From: Thermoleophilia bacterium
GTDB lineage: Bacteria; Actinomycetota; Thermoleophilia; Gaiellales; Gaiellaceae
Assembly (NCBI GenBank): GCA_020845695.1
Contig: JADLFG010000016.1
Coordinates: 17,302 to 81,301, forward strand
DNA length: 64,000 nt
Direction: 5' to 3'
Shown: positions 44,770 through 53,136 of the stretch, one piece after another
How positions within the stretch are numbered: the first letter of the stretch is position 1
Layout: each line of letters starts with the position of its first letter
Program-made: the position numbers and the translations under genes
Notes under the pieces: model-generated
What the model saw: the letters and a program-made list of their open reading frames with translations, nothing else
Told to the model about the DNA's origin: nothing
Databases searched by the model: none

Positions 44770-46305
44770 TCAGATCTCCTCCGCGGCGACGCGTACCCGG
44801 CCCGCCGCAACCTCCGGATCGACCGCCTCGAAGGCCTTCCGCCCGAAGTAGCGCTGGTTTCCGCGCAGGCGCCAGCTGACCTCGAAGACGATACCGAGGA
44901 GCAGGAAGCCGATGCCGATCACGAGCGGCGGCCCGACGCCGAGCCAGGACGTGCCCGTGTAGGAGTTCGCCGGGTCGGTCAGGTCGATCACCGAGCGCAC
45001 GAACAGCCAGAGCAGCAGGCCGGCGCCGACGACCGGCGCTACCCCGATGAAGAGGAAGCTCGTCACCGACCGCAGCAGCTCGCGGCGGTAGTACACGGCA
45101 CAGGCGAGGCCCGAGAGCGCGTAGTAGAAGGCGATCAGGAGCGACAGCGCCGAGAGCGTGTCGAAGAAGAAGTTCTCGGACGCGAAGTTCGCGGGCACGT
45201 ACCAGAGGATCGCGAGCGCGGCCACGATGATCGTCGACAGGTGGGGCGTTCGGAACCTCGGGTGGATGCTCGCGAACAGGTGCGGGAGCGCGCTCGCCCG
45301 GCCCATCGAGAACGTGGTTCGCGACGCCGGGATGATCGTGGTCTGGGTCGAGGAGATCGCCGAGATCACGATCGCCAGCACGACGATCTTCTCCCACGGC
45401 GAGCCGAGCACCTCGGTCCCGAGGGCGCTGAAGACCGCCTCGTCGTCGTCGAACTCGGCGAGCACGTCGAGCCCCGCGAACGCGACGACCGCGGTCGAGA
45501 CACCGAGGTAGGTGACGAGCAGGACGACGGTGCTCACGATCGCGGCGAGGCCGGGAGCGCGCGTCGAGTCGGCCGTCTCCTCGGCGAGGTTCACGGCGCT
45601 CTCCCAGCCCCAGTAGATGAAGACGCCGAGCAGGAGCGCCGAGACGAGCGATGAGAAGTCGGCGACGGCGAAGGGCGAGAACCAGGACGCTTCGGGTTTC
45701 ACGGCCCCCTCGGGCGCGTTGCCCGTGTAGACCTTGACGAGCGCGACGGTGGCGAAGATGAGCAGCGCCGCGACCTGCCCGAGCGTGAGCACGTTCTGGA
45801 GCCGCGCCGACAACTCGGTGCCGATCACGCAGATCGCCGTCATGACCACGATCACCGCGCAGGCGAGCGCGGTGACCGCGATGCGCGACCCGGCAGCCCC
45901 CTCGGCGCCGATCAGCTCGTAGAAGTAGCGAGCGCCGACGTCCGCGAGCGACCCGATCACGAGGATGCCCGTCGTGCAGACCGCCCAGCCGCCGATCCAG
46001 CCCGCGTAGGGCCCGAGCGTCCTCGTGACCCAGGAGAACGTCGTCCCCGCGTCCGGGTCGGCCCGGTTCATGTAGAAGAACGCGGCGGCGATCAGGAACA
46101 TCGGGATGAACGACGTCAGCATCGCCGCCGGGGCCTGGAGGCCGACGATCACGGCGACCGACCCGATCACGGCGGCGAGCGAGTAGGCGGGCGCGGTCGA
46201 CGCGAGCCCGATCGAGAGCCCGTCGACGAAGCGGATCGAGTTGGCCTTCAGCCCGGGCGCTTCGGCTGCCTGCCCGCGCGCCTCCGTGGCACCGTCGGTT
46301 CGCAC
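44770..46305 (-). CDS. APC-superfamily amino-acid permease
   Basis: A 511-residue transporter with about 12-14 predicted membrane helices. The APC first-helix break is seen in SIGLASTAPAYSLAAVIG, and helix 6 contains FIYWGWESAVNLAEET. It probably imports an amino acid or amine by proton coupling; specificity is not readable. Followed closely by UspA. Confidence 0.9.
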   Translation of the reverse strand: MRTDGATEARGQAAEAPGLKANSIRFVDGLSIGLASTAPAYSLAAVIGSVAVIVGLQAPAAMLTSFIPMFLIAAAFFYMNRADPDAGTTFSWVTRTLGPYAGWIGGWAVCTTGILVIGSLADVGARYFYELIGAEGAAGSRIAVTALACAVIVVMTAICVIGTELSARLQNVLTLGQVAALLIFATVALVKVYTGNAPEGAVKPEASWFSPFAVADFSSLVSALLLGVFIYWGWESAVNLAEETADSTRAPGLAAIVSTVVLLVTYLGVSTAVVAFAGLDVLAEFDDDEAVFSALGTEVLGSPWEKIVVLAIVISAISSTQTTIIPASRTTFSMGRASALPHLFASIHPRFRTPHLSTIIVAALAILWYVPANFASENFFFDTLSALSLLIAFYYALSGLACAVYYRRELLRSVTSFLFIGVAPVVGAGLLLWLFVRSVIDLTDPANSYTGTSWLGVGPPLVIGIGFLLLGIVFEVSWRLRGNQRYFGRKAFEAVDPEVAAGRVRVAAEEI

Positions 46306-46365
46306 CGCGCGAGTGTACAGGCCGGCCCCGCCGACTCCAAGTGACCCCGCCGCCCGGGGGCGGCC

Positions 46366-46947
46366 CTAGCGGCCGAGGCTGTGGTACTCCTCGTTCGGCA
46401 TCCAGCCGAACGCGTTCGCGAGCCGGTTCGTGAAGTTGAACATCGCCGCGACCTCGCCGATGTCCATGATCTCCTCGTCCGTCCAGCCGGCCTCGCGCAG
46501 CGCCTCGAGGTCGGCCTCGGCGCACTCCGAGGTGCGGGCGGTCACCTTGACCGCGAAGTCGAGCATCGCCCGCTCCTTCGCCGTGAGCCGGGTCGCGTGG
46601 CGGTGGTCGGCGGCGAGCTGGTCGGCGAGCACCGGATCCTCCGTGAGCTGCCGCAACGCGGCCGCGTGGGAGGTCAGTCAGTAGTAGCAGCGGTTCTGGG
46701 CCGAGACGACGACGGCGATCATCTCGCGCTGCGCCGGCGCCAGGCCGGACTCGCCGCGCAGGAGCTCGTCGTAGTAGGCCCGCCAGCGGACGAGGTGCGC
46801 CGGTCGTAGCGCGAAGACGCGAAAGACGTTCGGCACGAACCCGATCCGCTCGCGCGCCTTCGCGAACAGCTCGCGCAGCTCGGGGGGCAGCCCCCGCTCG
46901 TCCGGGACCGGCAGCCAGGAGATCCGCTCGCGCTTGTCGCCTGCCAT
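46366..46947 (-). CDS. AhpD-like peroxidase, probable selenoprotein (CxxU, in-frame TGA at codon 90)
   Basis: A carboxymuconolactone decarboxylase/AhpD-fold peroxidase-related protein. The frame 46366-46947 is one 193-codon gene interrupted only by TGA at 46678-46680. The active site reads S-A-Q-N-R-C87-Y-Y-[TGA90]-L-T-S-H, so TGA stands exactly where the second Cys of the CxxC-x3-H motif belongs. The second half (LTAKERAMLDFAVKVT, GWTDEEIMDIGEVAAMFNFT) is fully intact, including the family C-terminus. AGGAG precedes the ATG. A hairpin follows the TGA (see separate entry). The best reading is selenocysteine; the alternative is a single nonsense mutation. Without recoding the product would be an inactive 89-mer. 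Confidence 0.8.
46656..46680 (-). promoter_or_regulatory. Candidate bacterial SECIS element of the AhpD-like gene
   Basis: Counting from the base after UGA, ACGC (+11 to +14) pairs with GCGT (+19 to +22) around the loop GGCC. The stem can extend through C10-G24, C9-G26 and C8-G27 with bulges. The loop begins with G-G at +15/+16, the spacing expected of a bSECIS. It is all coding sequence. Confidence 0.55.
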
Positions 46948-46979
46948 GCTCCTGGGCAGGCTACAATGCTGCGGCCCAG

Positions 46980-47053
46980 GGGGGCGTAGTTCAGCTGGTT
47001 AGAACGCCGGCCTGTCACGCCGGAGGTCGCGGGTTCGAGTCCCGTCGCTCCCG
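46980..47053 (+). tRNA. tRNA-Asp (anticodon GTC)
   Basis: A 74-nt cloverleaf. Acceptor GGGGGCG pairs with CGCTCCC (one G-U), discriminator G. D-arm GTTCAGCTGGTTAGAAC, anticodon stem-loop GCCGGCCTGTCACGCCGGA with GTC, T-arm GCGGGTTCGAGTCCCGT. No encoded CCA. Confidence 0.97.
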
Positions 47054-47208
47054 TTGAGAAGAGCCTCGCAAGAGCGGGGTTTCTCGTCTTTCCCTACCGC
47101 AGCGGCCCGGAGGCTCGGGCAGCGGCGAGCGGGCGGCGCTGGCAGCGGCCGGCCGGACGACCGACCTGCGGGCCGACGCCGCCGCGCGCATGGGGGCCGA
47201 CGGCTGAG

Positions 47209-47246
47209 CGGTGTGGGAGGCCCGAGCAGGCGGGCCTCCCACACCG
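47209..47246. terminator. Perfect 16-bp hairpin, terminator of the large secreted-protein gene
   Basis: Arms cggtgtgggaggcccg (47209-47224) and cgggcctcccacaccg (47231-47246) flank the loop agcagg, 7 bp beyond the stop codon of the minus-strand gene. The stem is very stable, with no T-run. It may also block readthrough from tRNA-Asp. Confidence 0.75.
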
Positions 47247-47253
47247 GTGCACT

Positions 47254-50200
47254 TCAGGCGCAGGCGAGCAGCCGCCGGATCTCCGCGGCAGATTCGAGCC
47301 AGGACGCCGCACGCTCCCCGGGGATCTCCGGTGCGGAGCCGCCCGACCGCTGCTCAACGATCGCGACGAAGTCACCGATCCGGGTGCAAGCGCGCCCCGG
47401 ATCCGGCGCCGGGCCACGAAGCGTCCGCCTCGCCTCTCGGAGCGGGAACAGAAGCTCGTGCCGGACCGCCGGTGCGATCCGGGCCTGGACGACGGCGCGG
47501 GCGAGCGCGCCGATCCGCTTGCGGGCGAGCTTGTCACCGGGGACGTCGTCGTCCGGATCCGGAGCCTCGTAGGTCGCCACGACCTGCCGGGAGCCCGGGA
47601 TGCCGTCCTGCTCGACGATCGCGACGATCTCGCGTCGCCCCGCGGGGCCGTCGGCCGGCACGAACTGCACCGAGCCGGCTGCTGCCGTCGTCCTCGTGAT
47701 CACGCGCGCCACGCCTGCGGCCTCCTCCACGAGTGTCAGGCTCTGGCCCGCGCGCGGCCGCACCCGCCAGGTGAGGCGAGGCTGGTGGCGGTCGCCCCGG
47801 ACTGCCGCGGTCACCGCGACCGGCGGCAGGACACCCGCCCGCTCGATCAGCGTCAGCTCCGAAGAGCCTTCGAGCGTCGAGAGCGACCACGTCCCGGCGG
47901 GCCTGCGGATCGCAACGAGCGTCGTCTTCGACCGCTCGTCCCGCAGGACCACGAACTCCTCGTTGGCGAGCGGCTCCCCGGGTCCTGCCGGAGTGGTCAC
48001 CGCGCGGCCGCCGGGACCGCTGAGCCGCACCTTCGGGGCCGCCGTCGCGCCGTGCAGCCTCAGCACGATGCCGTTGGCGGAAGCGGGGAGCTCGAACTGC
48101 GTGGCGGTGGTGCTTGCCATGGCCGCGAGCGCAGCGACCGGTCGCACCGGCTCGTAGGGGCCGAGGTTGCACGTCCCCGGACCCATGATCGCGAGCTGGT
48201 TCGTATCCCAGCGATACCCGAAGCCAGCGTGGAGCCATGCCATCCGCCCGCAGGCGGCCGCCCCGATGTTGGAGATGATCGCCTCGGCGCCCACGAGGGG
48301 GAGCCCGAGCACGATCACGTCGGCGCTGCCGTGCGCGGCGAACCCGACGGTGCTGTCGACCCACCCGTCGAGCTCCGCGGCGAGCATTACCGGCTGCTTC
48401 TTCGGCTCGGAGGGGTCGGGCAGCCCGATCGCGACCGCGCCCCCGAACTCGACCGACCCGCTCGAGAAGTACCGGAAGTAGGCGGCCGCGAGCTTCCAGT
48501 CGATGAGCTTCAGCGTGCCCGTCGCCTTGACCGCGAGGGGGTCGGCGAAGGTGACCTCGAAGTCGCCGTCGAGACGCAGAGCGGTCTTTCCGGCGACCAC
48601 CGGGCCGGCTGACACGCCAATCCCGCCACCGAGCTGGAGCGGATCGAACGCGACCGCGAAGCGGATCGCCTGCACGTACACGCCGCTGCCGACGTGGACG
48701 TTGAGGTTGTCCACCCCGGCCCTTGCGCCGGCGAAGGCACCGTTCTCGAACGCGAACCCCGCCGCCACCTCGAGCGACTCCGGCGTCGGGATGACGACGG
48801 TGGCATCGCCCTCCCAGCGGTTTCGCGTCGAGTCCCAGCCGATGGCGAGGTGCTTGACGACCAGTGGCGGCAACGGCAGGTGCTCGGCGATCACCTTCAT
48901 CGAGTCCTCGTGGAGACCGAGCTCGTTGTCGGTGACGAGCGTCGCCTCGCCGGTGAGGGCGGTGTCGCCGAGCACGATCTTGACGAGCGGGATCCCGACG
49001 GGGACCACGAGCTTCGCCTTCGCCTCCCGGGTGAACCGGAGCGGCACCGAGGTGACGACCGGCAGGCCCCGGAGTGGGCGTTGCGGGACACCATTCGGCA
49101 GCAGGGCGACCTGGACCTCGGTGGCTGCGCCCGCCTGTGGCACGCGCCAGTCGATGGGCTGCGACGCCGCCAGGAAGTCGCCTGCTCGCACCTCGACAGC
49201 ATTGAGCGGGCCGGAGTAGATGCGGCGCCTACCCGGGTCGATGCGAATGGGGGAGCCGTCCGTGGTCGAGAGGTCGAGCCCGTTCACCCGGATCGCTCCT
49301 TCCGACCTGTAGCCGTCGCCGTCCGGCACGAAGCAGCCCTGCGCCTCGACGAAGTCGAAGTGGAGCTCGAGCACGCAGTCGTTCTCGTCGTTCTCGATCG
49401 TTGCCTGGCCGACGCCGTCGCCGAGCGCTGCCCCGACGGGCTCGCCCAGCGTGACCTCGAACAGCTCGTCAGGCTCCGGGACGCGATCGCCGATCACCTC
49501 GACGCCGATCGTTCGCTCGGTCTCGCCCGCGGCGAAGTGGACCGTCCCGAAGGTCGCCTCGTAGTCCTCGCCGCTCGCCGCCGTCCGGTTCCGCGTCGTG
49601 TACGGCACCGAGACGGGGCCGGCGGTCGGCTCCGAGAGGCGCACCGGGAGGAACACGCCGTGGGTGCCCGCGTGGCCCTCGACGACCGTGGCGTCGCCGA
49701 TCGACACCGCGGGGCCCGGGGGCGGCGGAGGCGGCGGCGGCGGGGGAGGGGGAGGCTCGGGCGCCGAGAGCTCGTAGGTGAGCTCGAGACCCTCGAAGCC
49801 GGCCGCCGGCTCGATGTCGGCGCGAAGCCCGGTCGCCCCGTCTGACGCGAAGCGCGAGATCGCCTGCCCGCGCGACGCCGAGGGATTCACGCGCAGGACG
49901 CCCGAGAGTGCGAGCCGGTCGCCGACGAGCGCGTCGACGATGATCGTCCGTGTGCCCCGGTAGTCGGGCCCCGGGGGGACGGGCTCCCCGATCACGCACG
50001 GGCCCGGCCAGTCGCACGAGAGCGCCGTCGTCGACTCGTCGCCGAGCTCGTCACCGCGGTTCCCGCGCAACAGCCACGACCACTTCTCCAGCGAGTCGAT
50101 AAACCCGTTCGGGTGAGCCGGCGTGGGCTCCGAGCCGTCCAGGTGATCCTGGGCCTCGGCGTCGAAGACCGCGAGCATCGCGGGAGTGCAGTACTCGCCG

Positions 50201-50709
50201 TCCTCGTCCGGGACGCACACCGGCCGCTCCGGAGCGGTGAGCTTCACGCTTGCGGCCACCCGTGCGGTCGCCGTGAACGTCGCCGGCTCGGTCTCGGGCC
50301 GGGAGCCGTCGTAGGCCGAGGCGAGCTCGCCGGCGAGGCCGACCGTGAACGCGAGCCTCACGGGGTCCCCGGGTGAGAGCCCCGACGTGCCGGGCTCGAT
50401 CAGCACGCTGGTCGAGAACCGTGCGGTGACGTCGCAGTAGCGAAGTGCGGGATCTCCGGTGATCGCGCTCTCCGCCCGCAGCGTGCGGAGGCGTGCGCTC
50501 GACGAGATATCGGCGCGCACCCCGTCGTACTCGACATCCGCGTTCTCGCTCGTCTCACTGGCGATGACGCCGCTCTCGCAGAGGGCGTCGACGTGCGACT
50601 CGGCCGCGGCCGCGAGCTGCGAGATCACGAGCGCGATCGCCGCGAGCGCGGTCAGAAGGGCGAGGCTTCTCCTCGGGGAGAGCCCACGCAGCACCCGATG
50701 GTGTGGCAT
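47254..50709 (-). CDS. Large secreted protein with Calx-beta domain and proline tract
   Basis: An exported protein of 1151 residues from ATG 50709 (GGAAG upstream). The signal segment is SLALLTALAAIALVISQLAA. The N-terminal ~330 residues are beta-rich with scattered Cys. A run of 13 prolines then leads to a Calx-beta domain (about 345-455): VVEGHAGTHGVFLPVRL, TAASGEDYEATFGTVHFAAG, GDRVPEPDELFEVTL. The following ~450 residues are repetitive beta strands (possibly a barrel- or solenoid-like surface domain), and the C-terminus is helical. It likely sits at or beyond the cell envelope. I do not recognise an enzymatic domain. Upstream extension to 50919 is rejected because the signal peptide fixes the start. 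Confidence 0.85.
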   Translation of the reverse strand: MPHHRVLRGLSPRRSLALLTALAAIALVISQLAAAAESHVDALCESGVIASETSENADVEYDGVRADISSSARLRTLRAESAITGDPALRYCDVTARFSTSVLIEPGTSGLSPGDPVRLAFTVGLAGELASAYDGSRPETEPATFTATARVAASVKLTAPERPVCVPDEDGEYCTPAMLAVFDAEAQDHLDGSEPTPAHPNGFIDSLEKWSWLLRGNRGDELGDESTTALSCDWPGPCVIGEPVPPGPDYRGTRTIIVDALVGDRLALSGVLRVNPSASRGQAISRFASDGATGLRADIEPAAGFEGLELTYELSAPEPPPPPPPPPPPPPGPAVSIGDATVVEGHAGTHGVFLPVRLSEPTAGPVSVPYTTRNRTAASGEDYEATFGTVHFAAGETERTIGVEVIGDRVPEPDELFEVTLGEPVGAALGDGVGQATIENDENDCVLELHFDFVEAQGCFVPDGDGYRSEGAIRVNGLDLSTTDGSPIRIDPGRRRIYSGPLNAVEVRAGDFLAASQPIDWRVPQAGAATEVQVALLPNGVPQRPLRGLPVVTSVPLRFTREAKAKLVVPVGIPLVKIVLGDTALTGEATLVTDNELGLHEDSMKVIAEHLPLPPLVVKHLAIGWDSTRNRWEGDATVVIPTPESLEVAAGFAFENGAFAGARAGVDNLNVHVGSGVYVQAIRFAVAFDPLQLGGGIGVSAGPVVAGKTALRLDGDFEVTFADPLAVKATGTLKLIDWKLAAAYFRYFSSGSVEFGGAVAIGLPDPSEPKKQPVMLAAELDGWVDSTVGFAAHGSADVIVLGLPLVGAEAIISNIGAAACGRMAWLHAGFGYRWDTNQLAIMGPGTCNLGPYEPVRPVAALAAMASTTATQFELPASANGIVLRLHGATAAPKVRLSGPGGRAVTTPAGPGEPLANEEFVVLRDERSKTTLVAIRRPAGTWSLSTLEGSSELTLIERAGVLPPVAVTAAVRGDRHQPRLTWRVRPRAGQSLTLVEEAAGVARVITRTTAAAGSVQFVPADGPAGRREIVAIVEQDGIPGSRQVVATYEAPDPDDDVPGDKLARKRIGALARAVVQARIAPAVRHELLFPLREARRTLRGPAPDPGRACTRIGDFVAIVEQRSGGSAPEIPGERAASWLESAAEIRRLLACA

Positions 50710-51030
50710 TCGATCGTTCTTCCGTCGTTCGTGTGCTCGGGCGAACACACGACCTGCCCTGACGCGCGCCCTCAGTCCCGTTCTCCTCTCGCGTTGCGAT
50801 GGACGTCGAGAAGCGTGCGGGGAGGCGCTTACGGAGCGCTTACCGGGGATGCCTCGGGTCGGGTCCTCCAGGTTGCGCCGCAGGCTGCCTGCGCCCGCGG
50901 CGCAGGAGTCGACCCGCACCTCCCCGAGCTCGCGGTCGAGCTCGGCGGTGGCATCGCCGTTTCCGCCCCCTGAAGGACCGGGGGTGGAACGCGGAAGACC
51001 TGGCCCCCTCCCAGGAAGCGACTTGCGGGC

Positions 51031-51183
51031 CTACGCGGCGAGCGGGCTCGACCAGCGCAGCCCCGGGACGCGGGAGAAGTCCGCGTCAGCCGAGCAGAGC
51101 TCAGCGTCATGCGCGAGCGCGAGCGCGAGCGCGAGCGCGGCGAGGTGATCGGCGCCAGCCGCTCCCACGCCCGCGCTCCCCAC
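51031..51183 (-). pseudogene. C-terminal remnant of a VapC-like PIN protein with repeat expansion
   Basis: About 50 codons on the minus strand read ADHLAALA, then LALALALALA, AHDAELCSADADFSRVPGLR, and WSSPLAA. This is the end of a VapC toxin (D-HLAALA ... T-D-DF ... PGLRW). The Leu-Ala run is coded by four to five gcgcga hexamers (51111-51140). No N-terminal half or antitoxin is present; a stop closes the frame upstream. The rest of 50710-51252 contains nothing I can support. Confidence 0.55.
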
Positions 51184-51252
51184 CTCCTCACCGCGACAGG
51201 ACGGTGGTGGTCATGCCAATGAGCGCGCGCGGCGAGATCTCGACCGCGCGGG

Positions 51253-51813
51253 CTACACCGCTTCGGCCTTGATGGCCTCGATGTCGACGAGGAGCTTGAC
51301 CCTGTCGCCGACGAGCACGCCGCCGGTCTCGAGCGCCTGGTTCCAGGTGAGCCCGAAGTCCTTGCGATCGATCCCCCCGCGAACCTCGAGCGCGACCCGC
51401 TCGTTGCCCCAGGGGTCGCGGCCCGGACCCGAGAGGGTCGCCTCGAGCTCGACCGGCCGGGTCACGTCCTTGATCGTGAGGTCGCCGACGACGCGGAAGC
51501 GCTCCGCGCTCGCCGGCTCGATCAGCGTCGAGCGAAACCGGATCTCCGGGTACTCCGCCGCATCGAAGAAGTCGGGCGAGCGGAGGTGCTCGTCGCGGCC
51601 CGTCTCATGGGTATCGAGGGTCGCAACCTCGATCGTCCCGGCCAGCTTCGGCCCGCCCTCGTCCATGTGAAGGCTCCCCTCGAAGCCGGTGAAGCGGCCC
51701 TTCACCGTCGCGATCATCATGTGCTTGACCTGGAACTCGACGGTTGAATGCGCCGGGTCGACGTGCCACACACCGGTCGGCAGGCCGACCCCTTGCTCGA
51801 CGCTGCTGCTCAA
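51253..51813 (-). CDS. YceI-family lipid-binding-like protein
   Basis: A 186-residue YceI protein. The hallmark start is GVWHVDPAHSTVEFQVKHMM, with RSPDFFDAAEYPEIRF and the ending GVLVGDRVKLLVDIEA. The lipocalin-like barrel binds isoprenoid/quinone-type lipids. No signal peptide, so it is cytoplasmic here. It is divergent from an LLM oxidoreductase gene, and each promoter region carries a similar 18-bp inverted repeat. Confidence 0.93.
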   Translation of the reverse strand: MSSSVEQGVGLPTGVWHVDPAHSTVEFQVKHMMIATVKGRFTGFEGSLHMDEGGPKLAGTIEVATLDTHETGRDEHLRSPDFFDAAEYPEIRFRSTLIEPASAERFRVVGDLTIKDVTRPVELEATLSGPGRDPWGNERVALEVRGGIDRKDFGLTWNQALETGGVLVGDRVKLLVDIEAIKAEAV

Positions 51814-51842
51814 CGGGACCCTCCCCTTTCGTGTCGCTCGGT

Positions 51843-51860
51843 TGATTGCTCACACAATCA
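51843..51860. promoter_or_regulatory. 18-bp inverted repeat ahead of yceI (tgattgc-N4-acaatca)
   Basis: TGATTGC-TCAC-ACAATCA, 7-bp arms with one mismatch, 30 bp upstream of the YceI start. The same arrangement, TGATTGA-GTAG-TCAACCA, occurs at 51969-51986 ahead of the divergent LLM gene. The size and symmetry fit a MarR-family operator. Confidence 0.5.
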
Positions 51861-51968
51861 TCATACACTTGATCCCGCAACTTCACGCCGGGAAGCGTCA
51901 CGGGTCCGCCCGGACGCTCAGCCGCCGCTCCGGACCGCCCGGGAATGGGCTTCCGCCCACACCCGTTG

Positions 51969-51986
51969 TGATTGAGTAGTCAACCA
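51969..51986. promoter_or_regulatory. Second 18-bp inverted repeat, ahead of the LLM gene (tgattga-N4-tcaacca)
   Basis: Seven-bp arms with one mismatch, ending where the Shine-Dalgarno AAAGGAG (51986-51992) begins, 12 bp before the GTG start. Binding here would block translation initiation or transcription. Related to 51843-51860. Confidence 0.45.
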
Positions 51987-51997
51987 AAGGAGCAGAG

Positions 51998-52888
51998 GTG
52001 GCCGACTACGGGCACGAGCTGGACTTCGGAACGTTCATCACGCCGCGGAGCGAGCGCCCGCATGAGGTGGTGGCGCTGGCGCAGACGACGGAGCGGGCCG
52101 GGCTCGATCTCGTCACGTTCCAGGACCACCCCTACCAGCCGGCGTTCCTCGATACGTGGACGCTGCTTTCGTACGTGGCGGGGAAGACCGAGCGGGTACG
52201 ACTATCTGGCAACGTGCTCAACTTGCCGCTGCGGCAGCCCGCGGTGCTCGCTCGCGCTGCGGCCAGCCTCGACCTCCTCTCGGGCGGTCGCTTCGAGCTC
52301 GGCCTCGGCGCTGGCTCCTTCTGGGAAGCGATCGCCGCGATGGGCGGGCCCGACCGCTCGCGGGGCGGGGCGGTCGCCGCGCTGCGCGAAGCGCTCGATA
52401 TCATCCGTGCGATCTGGAATCCGTCGGGCGAGCCGCGGGGCGTCTCTCTTGACGGCGAGCACTACCGGATCCACGGGGCGAAGCCCGGGCCCCGGCCGGC
52501 GCACGAGATCCAGATCTGGCTCGGCGCGCTCAAGCCGCGCCTGCTCCGCCTGATCGGCGAGAAGGCCGACGGCTGGCTCCCGAGCTACAGCTACCTGCAG
52601 GAGGGTGACCTCGCGCGGGGCAACTCGGTGATCGATGCGGCCGCCGAGGCTGCCGGCCGCGACCCGCGCGCGATCCGGCGGCTGCTCAACGTCCCGCCCG
52701 ACGTCGCGACCGCCGAGCAGCTGCTGCCGCTCGTGCTCGAACACGGCGTCAGCACCTTCATCCTCTGGGCCGATGATCCCCGGACGATCGAGCGCTACGG
52801 CGCCGAGATCGCGCCGGCGCTGCGCGAGGCCGTCGCCCGTGAGCGCGGACGCGCGGGATCGACCGGCCAGCGGGCAGGGCGCGGCTGA
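51998..52888 (+). CDS. LLM-class flavin-dependent oxidoreductase
   Basis: A 296-residue luciferase-like monooxygenase-fold protein. LDFGTFITP starts the barrel; LSGGRFELGLGAG, the family signature, follows the second quarter; DGWLPSYSYL is near the C-terminal third. The cofactor is FMN or F420. Strong AAAGGAG before the GTG. It probably shares regulation with YceI through the repeated operator. The 248 bp after it (52889-53136) hold no gene I can defend. Confidence 0.88.
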   Translation: MADYGHELDFGTFITPRSERPHEVVALAQTTERAGLDLVTFQDHPYQPAFLDTWTLLSYVAGKTERVRLSGNVLNLPLRQPAVLARAAASLDLLSGGRFELGLGAGSFWEAIAAMGGPDRSRGGAVAALREALDIIRAIWNPSGEPRGVSLDGEHYRIHGAKPGPRPAHEIQIWLGALKPRLLRLIGEKADGWLPSYSYLQEGDLARGNSVIDAAAEAAGRDPRAIRRLLNVPPDVATAEQLLPLVLEHGVSTFILWADDPRTIERYGAEIAPALREAVARERGRAGSTGQRAGRG

Positions 52889-53136
52889 CGCGTACCGGTT
52901 GCCCGTTGTCCGCCCGGCGACCGCCACGGGCGGAAGCCGGAAGCGGCCCTCGCGCAGGGCGGGGTCGCGACCGGCGCGAGCGTGGGGCCCGGAGAGGTCG
53001 AGCCCCAGGCCGAGCAGCCGGATGAGCGTATCGCGAGCCAGCGCTGCGGCCGCGGCCGTCCGGCGCGTTCCACCCGGAGAGACCTCGGGCCGCTGCCGAA
53101 CCTCGTTCGCCGGCCGCGCCGGGCACGGCCGACCCG

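Noticed and set aside
52889..53136. Minus-strand open frame reading LIRLLGLGLDLSG and REGRFRLPPVAVAG
   Set aside because: Coding-like in places but it has no start or stop limits and runs antisense into the LLM gene; no family recognised.
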